A stretch of 64,000 nt of DNA from Chitinophaga pinensis (lineage in GTDB: Bacteria > Bacteroidota > Bacteroidia > Flavobacteriales_D > Crocinitomicaceae), in the NCBI GenBank assembly GCA_945902745.1, contig CAMDNE010000006.1:62001-126000 (forward strand), read 5' to 3'. Below the pieces are notes generated by a model. The model made no database searches. It saw only the letters and a list, made by a program, of their open reading frames with translations, and was not told the origin of the DNA. Numbering within the stretch: the first letter of the stretch is position 1; the number at the start of each line of letters is the position of its first letter. Of this stretch, positions 45,350 to 55,693 are shown piece by piece. The position numbers and the translations under genes were made by a program.

Positions 45350-46789
45350 TTAAAATTCAGCATTTTGAGGTGTTCTTGGAAATGGTATTACATCTCTAAT
45401 ATTTGTCATCCCGGTAACAAACATGATCATTCTTTCGAAACCTAGACCAAATCCAGCATGTGGAACAGAACCAAACTTTCGCGTATCCATGTACCACCAT
45501 AATTCTTCTTCGTCGATATTAAAATCAGCACATTTCTTTTTTAGAATGTCCATTCTCTCTTCACGCTGCGAACCACCTACAATTTCACCTATCCCAGGAA
45601 ACAAAACATCCATCGCTGCAACAGTTTTTCCATCATCATTTTGACGCATGTAAAACGCTTTAATTTCAGCTGGATAATTCGTTAAAATCACTGGACACTT
45701 ATATTCTTTTTCTACTAAATAACGTTCGTGTTCACTTTGTAAATCAATTCCCCAAGAAACTTCATATTGAAATTTCTTCTTTTTATAGTGGTTCGAATTT
45801 CGAAGCACATCAATCGCTTCTGTGTAAGTCAATCGTTTGAATTCATTATTCACAACAAATTTCAAGCGTTCGATTAACGTTAATTCATTTCGCTCATTTT
45901 GTGGTTTTTGCGCTTGTTCTTGCACTTCTCGGTCATTCAAAAAGCTTAAATCATCCGCACAATTGTCCATCACATATTGACAAATATATTTCAAGAAATC
46001 TTCTGTCAAATTCATGTTATCCAACAAATCATTGAAAGCGACTTCTGGTTCTATCATCCAAAATTCAGCTAAATGACGCGAAGTATTTGAATTTTCAGCA
46101 CGGAATGTTGGTCCGAACGTATATACTTGTCCCAAAGCTAAGGCTGCTAATTCTGCTTCTAATTGTCCAGAAACAGTTAAATTAACTCCTTTTCCAAAGA
46201 AATCTTCTTTGTAATTTACTGTTCCATCTTCATTCAAAGGTGGGTTTTTAGGATCTAAATTCGTTACTCTAAACATTTCACCGGCACCTTCAGCATCTGA
46301 TCCTGTGATAATGGGTGTATGTAAATAGAAAAAACCTTTATCGTTGAAGTATTTATGGATTGAATAAGCTACTGCATGTCGAATTCTAAAAACTGCACCA
46401 AACGTATTTGTTCTAAACCTCAAATGTGCTTGTTCACGTAAAAATTCTAAGCTGTGTTTTTTTGGTTGCATTACAGTTCGTTGAACATCATCAGGATTTG
46501 CTTCACCGATAATTTCAATTTCTGTTACTTGTAATTCAACTGCTTGACCAGAACCTTGAGATTCAATTAATATTCCCTTCAATCCAACCGCTGCAGCAGT
46601 AGTGATTTTTTTTAAAATTGCTTCATCGAACTTCTCAAAATCAACAACGGCCTGCAAGGTGTTTATAGTTGAACCGTCATTAATTTGAATAAAACGGTTA
46701 CTTCTAAAAGCCCTTACCCATCCTTTAATAAGGATTTCTTGTCCAACTTGTGGTTGATTTAAAACGTCAACAATTTTTACTCTTTTCAT
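45350..46789 (-). CDS. asnS: Asparaginyl-tRNA synthetase
   Basis: A 479-residue class II enzyme: OB-fold anticodon domain (about 15-110), class II motif 2 ([19 protein letters not shown]) and motif 3 ([16 protein letters not shown]). The Asn-specific core and length (usual about 465-480) fit AsnS rather than AspS. It charges tRNA-Asn. It lies 43 bases upstream of rpoN on the same strand, so the two may be co-transcribed. Confidence 0.95.
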   Translation of the reverse strand: MKRVKIVDVLNQPQVGQEILIKGWVRAFRSNRFIQINDGSTINTLQAVVDFEKFDEAILKKITTAAAVGLKGILIESQGSGQAVELQVTEIEIIGEANPDDVQRTVMQPKKHSLEFLREQAHLRFRTNTFGAVFRIRHAVAYSIHKYFNDKGFFYLHTPIITGSDAEGAGEMFRVTNLDPKNPPLNEDGTVNYKEDFFGKGVNLTVSGQLEAELAALALGQVYTFGPTFRAENSNTSRHLAEFWMIEPEVAFNDLLDNMNLTEDFLKYICQYVMDNCADDLSFLNDREVQEQAQKPQNERNELTLIERLKFVVNNEFKRLTYTEAIDVLRNSNHYKKKKFQYEVSWGIDLQSEHERYLVEKEYKCPVILTNYPAEIKAFYMRQNDDGKTVAAMDVLFPGIGEIVGGSQREERMDILKKKCADFNIDEEELWWYMDTRKFGSVPHAGFGLGFERMIMFVTGMTNIRDVIPFPRTPQNAEF

Positions 46790-46913
46790 ACTAATTTGAA
46801 TTGAAGCACAAAAGTAGTTAAGAAACCTGAAGAATCAATAAGTTGAACCTTTAATCTTAAGAGAGGATGTCTAAACTTTCGAGAAAAAAACAGCTTTACT
46901 AATAGTGTTTTAA

Positions 46914-46950
46914 AAATTGGCTTAATATGGATTCAATATTAAGCCAATTT
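46914..46950 (-). terminator. Terminator of the OmpA/PorE-like gene
   Basis: AAATTGGCTTAATAT pairs with ATATTAAGCCAATTT around a short loop, immediately after the stop codon of the PorE-like gene. Confidence 0.75.
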
Positions 46951-46951
46951 C

Positions 46952-49240
46952 TTAATTCTTTTTAAATGAATCTGTGCTTGTGTTAGTCACTTTCACTTTA
47001 TCGTTTCCGGTAGAAATAACTTTAAATTCCGTTCTTCTATTTTTTTCATGCTCTTCTTCGGAACATGTCGATTTTACTGTGCCTTCGCATTCACAACCAT
47101 TTAATAAGATAGATTCGCCATAACCTTTGCCATAGATTCTTGCAGGGTTGGTGATTTTCAATTTAATATATGCAGCAGATGCTTTCGCTCTTTTATCTGA
47201 CAATTGCTCGTTGTATTTAATTGATGCTCTACAATCCGTATGTGAACCAAGTTCGACAACCATATTAGGATATTTATTCATCACTTCAACAATTTTATCT
47301 AGTTCTTTTTGAGCATCTGGACGAATATTAAACTTATTTAAATCGAAGTTAATTGGGTTAATTTGCACCAATTCAGACAAATCTTTTACTTCAGCATCAA
47401 GACCTAAATCTAAAGCATCATGAACATTATATTGACCAGGTTTTGTGAATTGTGTTTTGTAAAAAATCGTTTTAGAAAAATACCTATCTTTTTCTAAAAC
47501 AAAGGTATAACTCCCTTGATCATTTAATTTCTTATCTCCAAGGGGTCTTCTGTAATCCCCTGTTTCTAAAGTAGAATATGAAATTACATCACCCGAAATA
47601 TTATCAGTAACGGTCAACTTAACACCTTCTAAAGGTAAACCTGTTTTTCTATCAGTAACCAAAGCATATAAGGACAATCCTGGATCTTTTTCTAAGTCCA
47701 AGTTTTTATTAATCACTTCAATATTTGGATCCAAATCTTTTGTTGAAAAGGCACCTTGATTGTCAAAATATTCTTCTTTAGAAGCGCTTAACTTATAATC
47801 TAATTCTGGCTCCAAATCAAAAGAATACACTCCGTTGATATCTGCAATTGTAGTTTGAATAATAGCTCCATTAACATCTAAAAGATTGACTGTCGCACCA
47901 GATAAAATTAGTTTTGTTTTCAAATCAACAATAATCCCTTGAACACTTAATAACGTCTTAAATGGTTTCAAAAGGTTGTAAGAATAAATATCATCATCAC
48001 CCTTTCCTCCTTCACGATTTGAAGAGAAATAACCAGTTTTATTATCCAAATTCATTGTAAAAGCGAAATCATCATTTTGACCATTAACTGGTTTTCCAAC
48101 ATTCAACATTTTACCAAATTCATTGTTTTTTGTCGGCAACATTACAAAAACATCAAGTCCCCCAAGTCCTACATGACCATTAGAAGAAAAGAATAAGTTA
48201 CCATCAGAACTAATCCATGGAAACATTTCTTGACCTTCAGTATTTATTTCTTTACCCAAATTAACAGGTTTACCATAAGTCATATCAGTATTCAAGTCGA
48301 CTTTATAAATATCTGCCCCACCAAAACCTCCTGGCATATCAGATGCAAAATATAACGTTTTACCATCTGAACTCAACGAAGGATGTCCAACAGAATAATC
48401 TTTCGAGTTAAAATTCAACACTTCTTCATTGATCCATTTTCCTTTACTGTCGATGGTTGAACGGAATAATTTTAAGTTTTGAATTCCTTTTTGATCTTTT
48501 CGCTTTTTTCCTTTTGAGATGTTATTTCTTGTAAAGAAAACCGTTTTTCCGTCAGCCGTAAAACACAAAGGACCCTCATGAAAACGCGTGTTTACTTTTT
48601 TTGTTATCAGTTGAGCATTTTTCATTTGATTATCTGCTTCTACCGATGCTTGATATAAATCTAAAAAACGTTTACTGTTCCAAGACCATTCATTTTGTAC
48701 AGCAATTCTTTTTCTTCGTGATGAAACAAAATAAGATGATTTCCCATCTGATGATGGGTAACCTCCAAAATCTGCTGATGGGGTGTTAATATTCAAATTA
48801 TTAATCGTAAAACGAATTCCTTGTTTTTCAATCTGATCTACATAACTTGTATTCTCAATGTAAGAAATCCCTCTTAAATCTGCTTGTGAATTAGCATGAA
48901 ATTTTTGCATCCATATATCACTTTCAGTATAATTGCCATTTTGCTTTAAGGCTTGAGAATAATAAAAGTAATTTTCTTTACTCGCTTCGGTACTATTTAT
49001 CATTTGAGAAAAATACTTTTCAGCATTTTTCATGTCTCCCATATTATAATAGCTAGTAGCAAGTTTAGATTTCATTGATGGACTGTCTACCTCCGAACCA
49101 ATAAGCTCAAGATATAATCCTGCAGCGTAAGAATAGGATAGTTTTTCATAGTAATTATCTGCTTTTTTTAATTTACCTGATTGAGCAAAAATATTCAGTG
49201 TAAAAATTGTAATTCCTAATATTAATAATAGTGCTTTCAT
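46952..49240 (-). CDS. PorE-like OmpA-family protein (TPR, PD40, CarboxypepD_reg, OmpA)
   Basis: A 762-residue secreted protein with a signal peptide (1-19), TPR region (about 20-120), PD40/WD40-type propeller (about 145-410; GPLCFTADGKTVFFTRNN, HPSLSSDGKTLYFASDM), two carboxypeptidase regulatory-like domains (about 415-610) and a C-terminal OmpA peptidoglycan-binding domain (about 635-750; ELGSHTDCRASIKYNEQLSD and KNRRTEF). This is the layout of T9SS component PorE. Together with the SprF-like gene upstream and the type-B cargo, it forms a cargo-specific secretion module. Whether it is the core PorE or a paralogue cannot be told. Confidence 0.85.
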   Translation of the reverse strand: MKALLLILGITIFTLNIFAQSGKLKKADNYYEKLSYSYAAGLYLELIGSEVDSPSMKSKLATSYYNMGDMKNAEKYFSQMINSTEASKENYFYYSQALKQNGNYTESDIWMQKFHANSQADLRGISYIENTSYVDQIEKQGIRFTINNLNINTPSADFGGYPSSDGKSSYFVSSRRKRIAVQNEWSWNSKRFLDLYQASVEADNQMKNAQLITKKVNTRFHEGPLCFTADGKTVFFTRNNISKGKKRKDQKGIQNLKLFRSTIDSKGKWINEEVLNFNSKDYSVGHPSLSSDGKTLYFASDMPGGFGGADIYKVDLNTDMTYGKPVNLGKEINTEGQEMFPWISSDGNLFFSSNGHVGLGGLDVFVMLPTKNNEFGKMLNVGKPVNGQNDDFAFTMNLDNKTGYFSSNREGGKGDDDIYSYNLLKPFKTLLSVQGIIVDLKTKLILSGATVNLLDVNGAIIQTTIADINGVYSFDLEPELDYKLSASKEEYFDNQGAFSTKDLDPNIEVINKNLDLEKDPGLSLYALVTDRKTGLPLEGVKLTVTDNISGDVISYSTLETGDYRRPLGDKKLNDQGSYTFVLEKDRYFSKTIFYKTQFTKPGQYNVHDALDLGLDAEVKDLSELVQINPINFDLNKFNIRPDAQKELDKIVEVMNKYPNMVVELGSHTDCRASIKYNEQLSDKRAKASAAYIKLKITNPARIYGKGYGESILLNGCECEGTVKSTCSEEEHEKNRRTEFKVISTGNDKVKVTNTSTDSFKKN

Positions 49241-49260
49241 TTTAATTTGATTGTTTTATC

Positions 49261-50181
49261 TTAGAAATATCTTGGTGAACGAATACCTTGTTTTTTAAAT
49301 ATGAAATCATAAGAAGCCATCAATTCAAAGGTTCCTGAATTATAGTTTCGAATTGCTTGAGTTCCAAAATCTGTTGCAAGGCCAAGTTTAAATTGAGGTG
49401 TAATTTGATATTGTACAAAAGCCCCAAAAGCAGCATTCAAACGATACATTGTTCCAATCCAAAAGCGTTCTCTATAAATTGCAGCAATACTTGCGTCTAT
49501 ACTTAATGGTGCGCCTTGTGTAATTTTAATCTGAGCAGTTGGACGCAATTTCCAGTAATCATTTAAAGTAAATACACCTCCAACAATCCCGAAATAGTGT
49601 CTCTTCTCTATATTTGTTGAACTCACTCCATCATAACTGTTTTCCAATATTTTTGGTGTACTCACCCCAATAAAAAATTTTGGTGTATGGTAATAAACTC
49701 CTACACCAAAATTTGGGTTTATATGATTTCTAACATTTTGCAATAATTTTGGGTCACCAATTTCAGTGGTTTCAAGGGTTGAAGTTCCAACATTGATGAG
49801 ATTCATCCCTGCTTTTAATCCAAATGAAAGTTTTCTGTTTTTGTTTTTAAACTTCAATGTGTAAGAAAAATCACCATAAAACATCGTTTGCTTAACTGGT
49901 CCAGCTTCGTCATTTACCATTGTAAAACCAAGTCCAACTGACTCATAACTCAAAGGTGAATGAACACTTAAGGTAGTTGATCGAGGACGACCATCAAAAC
50001 CAACCCATTGTTCACGGTGAATTCCTGTTACATTCAATAAACCTTTGCTCCCTGCATATGCTGGATTCACAAAAAGAGTGTTGTCGAAATATTGTGTAAA
50101 GTGTGGGTCTTGTTGCCCAAACACTGTCATTGAGCTTATGCTCAAAAACATTAACGTTAGAATGTGAAATAAATTTTTCAT
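49261..50181 (-). CDS. PorP/SprF-family T9SS outer-membrane protein
   Basis: A 306-residue protein with signal peptide (1-22) and the family start QQDPHFTQYFDNTLFVNPAY, then GIHREQWVGFDGRP. It forms an outer-membrane barrel. In Flavobacterium, SprF is required for secretion of its neighbouring type-B cargo SprB. Here it lies between the 1818-residue type-B cargo and the PorE-like gene on the same strand, so it is the predicted partner for that cargo. Confidence 0.93.
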   Translation of the reverse strand: MKNLFHILTLMFLSISSMTVFGQQDPHFTQYFDNTLFVNPAYAGSKGLLNVTGIHREQWVGFDGRPRSTTLSVHSPLSYESVGLGFTMVNDEAGPVKQTMFYGDFSYTLKFKNKNRKLSFGLKAGMNLINVGTSTLETTEIGDPKLLQNVRNHINPNFGVGVYYHTPKFFIGVSTPKILENSYDGVSSTNIEKRHYFGIVGGVFTLNDYWKLRPTAQIKITQGAPLSIDASIAAIYRERFWIGTMYRLNAAFGAFVQYQITPQFKLGLATDFGTQAIRNYNSGTFELMASYDFIFKKQGIRSPRYF

Positions 50182-50195
50182 ATTTTTTTGTATTT

Positions 50196-50224
50196 ATTCC
50201 CCTTCTCTAAAAAAGAAGGGGAAT
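50196..50224 (-). terminator. Terminator/attenuator after the type-B cargo gene
   Basis: TTCCCCTTCT and AGAAGGGGAA form a 10-bp stem with a short loop; on the minus strand it is followed by an A/T-rich run. It may reduce read-through into the SprF-like gene rather than stop it fully. Confidence 0.65.
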
Positions 50225-50230
50225 TTATTT

Positions 50231-53200
50231 TTATCGTTGTATATATACGTAACCTTTAATTACTCCATATTTGTCTACACCTGTATCAAATACATAGTAA
50301 TAAGTTCCTGTTGGTAGGACATCTCCGTCAACTGTTAATGTAACATTTGTTGTACCATTCCAATCATTTTGATATTTACTAACTGAATAGACAACACTGC
50401 CCCATCTGTTGAAGATTATTATAGTATTATCTGGAATTAGTTCAATTCCTTCAATAACAAAGAATTCATTAATACCATCACCGTCCGGTGTAAATGCTTC
50501 TGGAACATTAATATCACAAAGATTTGGACTACAAGGATTGAAAGGATCACTTCCATTCATAACTTCCTCTCCATTTGGAATTCCATCTCCATCACAATCG
50601 GCTGCTAACCATGCTGCACTTGCATTAGCGAAAACTTGATCTGCTATATTCAAATCACATGGATCTGATGGATTCGTCCCATTTGGACCAGGAGAACCAT
50701 CGCCATCAGGATCAACTTCGTCTCCATTGTCAACTCCATCACCATCGCAATCTGCTGCTAACCATGCTGCACTTACATTTGCAAAGATTTGATCTATTGA
50801 ATTATAATCACAAGAATCAGCTGGGTTTGTTCCATTTGGACCAGGTGTCCCATCGCCGTCTGGATCAACTTCGTCTCCATTTGTAACTCCATCTCCATCA
50901 CAATCTGCTGCTAACCATGCTGCACTTGCATTTGCAAAGATTTGATCTATTGAATTATACTCACAAGAATCAGCTGGGTTTGTTCCATTTGGACCAGGTG
51001 TCCCATCGCCGTCTGGATCAACTTCATCTCCATTGTCAACACCATCACCATCGCAATCTGCTGCTAACCATGCTAGATTGGCATTAGCGAAAACTTGATC
51101 TGCTATATTCAAATCACAAGGATCTGATGGATTTGTCCCATTTGGACCTGGAGTGCCATCGCCATCAGGATCAACTTCGTCTCCATTTGTAACTCCATCT
51201 CCATCGCAGTCTGCTGTCAACCATGCTGGCGTTACATTTGCAAAAAATTGAGTTGTATAATCGCACGGATTTGTTGGGTTACTTCCATTTGGTCCAGGTG
51301 TACCATCACCATCAGGATCAACTTCATCTCCATTTTCCTCTCCATCTCCGTCACAATCTAACACCAACCAAGCAGCATTTACAATTGCAAAATTTTGATC
51401 CGTGATGTTTAAATCACAAGGATTTGAAGGGTCGGTACCATTAGGCCCTGGTGTGCCATCTCCATCTGGATCAACCTCATCTCCATTTGTAACTCCATCT
51501 CCATCACAATCTGCTAACAACCATGCTGCACTTACATTTGCAAAGTTTTGATCTAAACTATTAAAATCACACGAATCAGATGGATTTGTTCCATTTGGAC
51601 CTTCCAAGCCATCACCATCCGGATCTACTTCGTCACCATTGTTAACGCCATCACCATCACAATCTCCTACCAACCATACTGGTGATGCATTTACAAATAT
51701 TTGATTTGTATAATCACATGGATTGGTTGGATTACTGCCGTTTGGACCAGGGGTGCCATCACCATCAGGATCAACTTCATCTCCATTATCCTCGCCATCA
51801 CCATCGCAATCTGCTGTTAACCATGCTAATGTTACTGAAGCGAAAATTTGAGAAGCTGCATCATAATCACATGGGTCCACAGGATTTGTACCGTTAGGTC
51901 CAGGAGTTCCATCGCCGTCAGGATCAACTTCTTCTTCATTCGATACTCCATCACCATCGCAATCTGCTGCTAACCAAGCTGCGCTTGTACTTGCAAATAC
52001 TTGATCTGCTATGTTTAAATCACATGGATCGTTAGGATTTGTTCCATTTGGACCAGGAATACCGTCACCATCTGGATCAACTTCATCACCATTAGTAACA
52101 CCATCACCGTCACAGTCTGCTGTTAAAGTTAAAATACTACAAGGAAGAACATTAATAAACAATGTATCATTTACACAAATAACAGGTAAAGGAGTACCAT
52201 CATCACAAATTTGTATAATTATCGTATCTAAACCTGTAAATCCAGTGGTTGGTGTATACGTATAAGTTCCATTAGAATTGATTACAATAGTTCCATTACT
52301 TGGTCCTGAAATTGGAGCAGTAGTAACAACTAAATTGCCGTCAACATCAAAATCACCACTATCTGTTAAATCTCCTCCAACAGTTGGATTATCCTCCGTT
52401 GTTGTATTGACGTCATTGTCAACTACAGGAGAATCATTAACTGGGGTCACGGTTATAAATAAAGTATCATTTACACAAATTGCTGGTAAAGGAAGTCCTT
52501 GGTCGCAAACGGAAATAACAATTGTGTCTGTACCATTGAAATTTGAATTCGGCGTATAAACATACGTCCCATCTGTATTGATAACAATCGTTCCATTGTT
52601 TGGTCCGTCAACAGGTGTAGTAGTTACAACTAAAAGTGTTCCATCTGGATCGATATCTCCAACATCTGTTAAATCTCCTCCAACTGTTGGTGTATCTTCT
52701 GTTGTTGTATTAACATCATTGTCAACTAAAGGAGAATCATTAACTGGGGTTACCGTTATAAATAACGTATCGTTTACGCAAATCCCTGGCAATGGCAGAC
52801 CTTGATCACATACTGAAACAACAATAGTGTCAATTCCATTAAAGTTTGGATTAGGTGTATAAACATAAGTACCATCTGTATTGATTACTATAGTTCCATT
52901 GTTTGGTCCATCAACAGGTGTAGTAGTTACAACTAAAAGTGTTCCATCTGGATCGATATCTCCAACATCTGTTAAATCTCCTCCAACTGTTGGTGTATCT
53001 TCTGTTGTTGTATTAACATCATTGTCAACTATTGGTGAATCATTAATTGGTGCTACTGTAATTGTAAGATTTGCTTGATTGGAAGTTGCACCTGAATTAT
53101 CTTGAATAGTATAAGTGATTGTTGCTATTCCGTTATAATTAAGAATTGGATTAAAAGTCACATCACCAGTTGAAGTATTCACGGTCCATAAACCTTGGGC

Positions 53201-55687
53201 ATTAGTAAAACTTGTTTGCTGGCCAGCAGTAGAAGGGTCTAAATCTATGGTTCCAACAATTACAGTTCCATCTAAATCTAAATCATTTATTTGAATTGTT
53301 GGTAAAACAACAGTAACATCTTCATTTGTTGAAATTGAATTATCAATTGCAATTGGAGGATTGTTAACATCTAATATAGTTACAGTTGCGGTTTGTGTTC
53401 CAGACTCAGTAGCGCCATTTCCTCCTGTAACGGATGTAATATCTGCAATAACGGTTTCTGATCCTTCAAAAATAACATCATCTGTTGGGTCGATAGTTAC
53501 TGTGCCTGTAAGCGAACCAGCTGGAATAATGATTGTAACTGAACTTGCTACATAATCTCCTGCAGCTGTAGTTCCTGTATACGTTAATGTAACAGTTGTT
53601 GCAGTTGATGCTGCAACAGATAAAGTTGCAGTTAAGGTAGCAACACCAGCTGCATTTTCGGCAATTGAGGTTGTACCTGTTAAGGTAACAGTTGGAGCAA
53701 CTTCATTATCTGTAATAGTAACCGTTGCTGTTTGTGTTCCTGATTCTGTAACACCACTTGAGCTTGTTACAGAAGTGATATCAGCAATTACCGTTTCTGA
53801 ACCTTCAAAAATAATATCATCTGTTGGATCGATAGTTACTGTGCCTGTAAGCGAACCAGCTGGAATAATGATTGTAACTGAACTTGCAACATAATCTCCA
53901 CCTGTTGCTGTTCCGGTATATGTTAATGTAACCGTAGTTGCTGAAGGTGAAACAGCCGATAATGTTGCTGTTAAAGTAGTAGTTCCTACTGCATTTTCTG
54001 CAATTGTTGTTGTACCTGTTAATGTCACGGTTGGTAAAATACAATCTTCCGTAAGTAAAGTTGTTGTAGCTACTTTAGCAATTGGACAACCAGGAACTGT
54101 TATCGAATATTGAACAACAACAGTTGTATTACCAGTTCCATTAAATGTGATAACAGTACCAGCTAAAGTAGCAGGCCCAGACAATATGGATAAAGTTCCT
54201 CCCACAGGCGAAGGCAAAAGATCCGTTGATGTTCCATTACAATATAATCCACCTGGACTTAAAGTTGGCGTTCCAGAAACCTCAACAGTTGCTGTAGTTG
54301 CTCCACAGATATATACAATTGCTGTAGCAAAGGTATAAGTTGGTTCAAAAAAATCGGTTGTTGTTCCATCGCCCATACTTCCTCCAATTCTATGTCCTAC
54401 ATAACCGAAGAAATCTTCGCATTTTTTCGCTAGCATAGAAGTATGCCCTCCTGTTTCAACAGCCAAAACTTTATCAGTAATCAAGATTCCATTAGGTATT
54501 CCTGGATTAAAATTTCCTGTACCACCTCGTCCTAACATTTGTCCAGCAGCACTGCCCCAGTTATAATTAGTTGAATCAGTAGTTATTATATTTACAGAAG
54601 GTGTATTTCTATCATGCTCTTGGGGAGAAATCCAATGTATGTTATTCATGATAGGTCCAACTGTAGAAGTGAACCTTGGTTGCACCCAAACTCTTCTTTC
54701 AGTTGTTGTCCAATCGCCAAGTTGGTTTGAAGCATTATTACCTAAAGAATACATGTTACCATCTGCATTCAACACATAATAACTGGCAACATTTCCGGTA
54801 TTATTCCGTGTTGCCCCAATCATTTTAATAGGATTTACACTTGGCAATGTCATTTGTGTAGCACGGTTAAGGCTAGCTTGTGCTGTTCCGTTTGCAAGGT
54901 AAGTTTCAGTTCCCCAAGTCCATAAAGTTCCATCTGATTTCAACGCAAACAAGGTGTTTTTTTGACCTCTTAATTGAATAACATTAGATAAAACTGGATT
55001 TCCACCCGTACTTTCAGTTACTTGATACCATTGAACAGCTGCTGCAGCACTCAAAACCCCAGTTAAACCGGTACCAGTATTTTCACCTTGTTGAGTTATA
55101 ACCCAAACATTTCCTGTACATGTTACTATCCCTAATGTTTGATTTGTAGAAAACATCATTTTAACATCTGTAGGAGTTACTCCAGCAGGTAAACCTTGCG
55201 TATTTCCATTTATAGTTAACTTTTGAAATGCAGTTGATGCAGTAATATTTGCGTGTAACATCATTCCTTCAGTTGACCAAGCATACAAACCGTCAGTTGC
55301 TAAAACTATGCCTTGCGCTGTCGACCCAAGTGAACCTAAATGCGCTTTTAACACGTTTCCTGTTAGGGCAGGGAAATTTGTGCTATTTATAATCATAGGT
55401 GACAAAACATCGGCAAGACCATCATTCCCCATGTCTTGTCCCCATGTTTTATAATTTCCTGAAGACGTTCGAACCACAGTACAGTGATATGCAGATAGGA
55501 AATTATCATATTCCAAGGTAGTTGCATTTGTATTTGAACCCATACCAAAGTTCAGGTAATCAGTTGAAGAACAGGTTGGTAAAAACCCACATTGAGCATC
55601 CAAAGAATTGGAATAGAACAACGAACCAGTAAGAAATATCAGACATACTGATAACCCTTTTTTGAATGTTGATTTGTAAAATATCAT
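50231..55687 (-). CDS. T9SS type-B cargo with RCC1-like, Calx-beta, cadherin-like and DxDxDG repeats
   Basis: An 1818-residue surface protein: signal peptide (1-32), an RCC1-like propeller region (about 35-450), an Ig-like region (to about 555), two Calx-beta domains (about 555-760), one then three cadherin-like domains of about 102 residues (starting SPIVDNDVNTTTED), ten repeats of about 51 residues with thrombospondin-3-type Ca-binding pattern (DCDGDGVTNGDEVDPDGDG) and a half unit, and a type-B gliding-motility-associated C-terminal domain (PEAFTPDGDGINEFFVIEGI ... GYVYIQR). Calcium-dependent stiffening is inferred. The SprF-like and PorE-like genes follow on the same strand. Confidence 0.9.
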   Translation of the reverse strand: MIFYKSTFKKGLSVCLIFLTGSLFYSNSLDAQCGFLPTCSSTDYLNFGMGSNTNATTLEYDNFLSAYHCTVVRTSSGNYKTWGQDMGNDGLADVLSPMIINSTNFPALTGNVLKAHLGSLGSTAQGIVLATDGLYAWSTEGMMLHANITASTAFQKLTINGNTQGLPAGVTPTDVKMMFSTNQTLGIVTCTGNVWVITQQGENTGTGLTGVLSAAAAVQWYQVTESTGGNPVLSNVIQLRGQKNTLFALKSDGTLWTWGTETYLANGTAQASLNRATQMTLPSVNPIKMIGATRNNTGNVASYYVLNADGNMYSLGNNASNQLGDWTTTERRVWVQPRFTSTVGPIMNNIHWISPQEHDRNTPSVNIITTDSTNYNWGSAAGQMLGRGGTGNFNPGIPNGILITDKVLAVETGGHTSMLAKKCEDFFGYVGHRIGGSMGDGTTTDFFEPTYTFATAIVYICGATTATVEVSGTPTLSPGGLYCNGTSTDLLPSPVGGTLSILSGPATLAGTVITFNGTGNTTVVVQYSITVPGCPIAKVATTTLLTEDCILPTVTLTGTTTIAENAVGTTTLTATLSAVSPSATTVTLTYTGTATGGDYVASSVTIIIPAGSLTGTVTIDPTDDIIFEGSETVIADITSVTSSSGVTESGTQTATVTITDNEVAPTVTLTGTTSIAENAAGVATLTATLSVAASTATTVTLTYTGTTAAGDYVASSVTIIIPAGSLTGTVTIDPTDDVIFEGSETVIADITSVTGGNGATESGTQTATVTILDVNNPPIAIDNSISTNEDVTVVLPTIQINDLDLDGTVIVGTIDLDPSTAGQQTSFTNAQGLWTVNTSTGDVTFNPILNYNGIATITYTIQDNSGATSNQANLTITVAPINDSPIVDNDVNTTTEDTPTVGGDLTDVGDIDPDGTLLVVTTTPVDGPNNGTIVINTDGTYVYTPNPNFNGIDTIVVSVCDQGLPLPGICVNDTLFITVTPVNDSPLVDNDVNTTTEDTPTVGGDLTDVGDIDPDGTLLVVTTTPVDGPNNGTIVINTDGTYVYTPNSNFNGTDTIVISVCDQGLPLPAICVNDTLFITVTPVNDSPVVDNDVNTTTEDNPTVGGDLTDSGDFDVDGNLVVTTAPISGPSNGTIVINSNGTYTYTPTTGFTGLDTIIIQICDDGTPLPVICVNDTLFINVLPCSILTLTADCDGDGVTNGDEVDPDGDGIPGPNGTNPNDPCDLNIADQVFASTSAAWLAADCDGDGVSNEEEVDPDGDGTPGPNGTNPVDPCDYDAASQIFASVTLAWLTADCDGDGEDNGDEVDPDGDGTPGPNGSNPTNPCDYTNQIFVNASPVWLVGDCDGDGVNNGDEVDPDGDGLEGPNGTNPSDSCDFNSLDQNFANVSAAWLLADCDGDGVTNGDEVDPDGDGTPGPNGTDPSNPCDLNITDQNFAIVNAAWLVLDCDGDGEENGDEVDPDGDGTPGPNGSNPTNPCDYTTQFFANVTPAWLTADCDGDGVTNGDEVDPDGDGTPGPNGTNPSDPCDLNIADQVFANANLAWLAADCDGDGVDNGDEVDPDGDGTPGPNGTNPADSCEYNSIDQIFANASAAWLAADCDGDGVTNGDEVDPDGDGTPGPNGTNPADSCDYNSIDQIFANVSAAWLAADCDGDGVDNGDEVDPDGDGSPGPNGTNPSDPCDLNIADQVFANASAAWLAADCDGDGIPNGEEVMNGSDPFNPCSPNLCDINVPEAFTPDGDGINEFFVIEGIELIPDNTIIIFNRWGSVVYSVSKYQNDWNGTTNVTLTVDGDVLPTGTYYYVFDTGVDKYGVIKGYVYIQR
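50545..52120 (-). repeat. Tandem coding repeats (10 x about 153 bp plus a half unit)
   Basis: Units encode DCDGDGVxNGDEVDPDGDG followed by TPGPNGTNPxDPCD, then a linker of about 17 residues such as QIFANVSAAWLAA. They are the acidic Ca-binding repeats of the type-B cargo. Units 8 and 9 are almost identical, while units 2, 3 and 6 are more diverged. Confidence 0.9.
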
Positions 55688-55693
55688 TAGTAA

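Noticed and set aside
50545-52120. 153-bp repeat array as a non-coding repeat
   Set aside because: The units code for DxDxDG calcium-binding repeats in frame within the type-B cargo.
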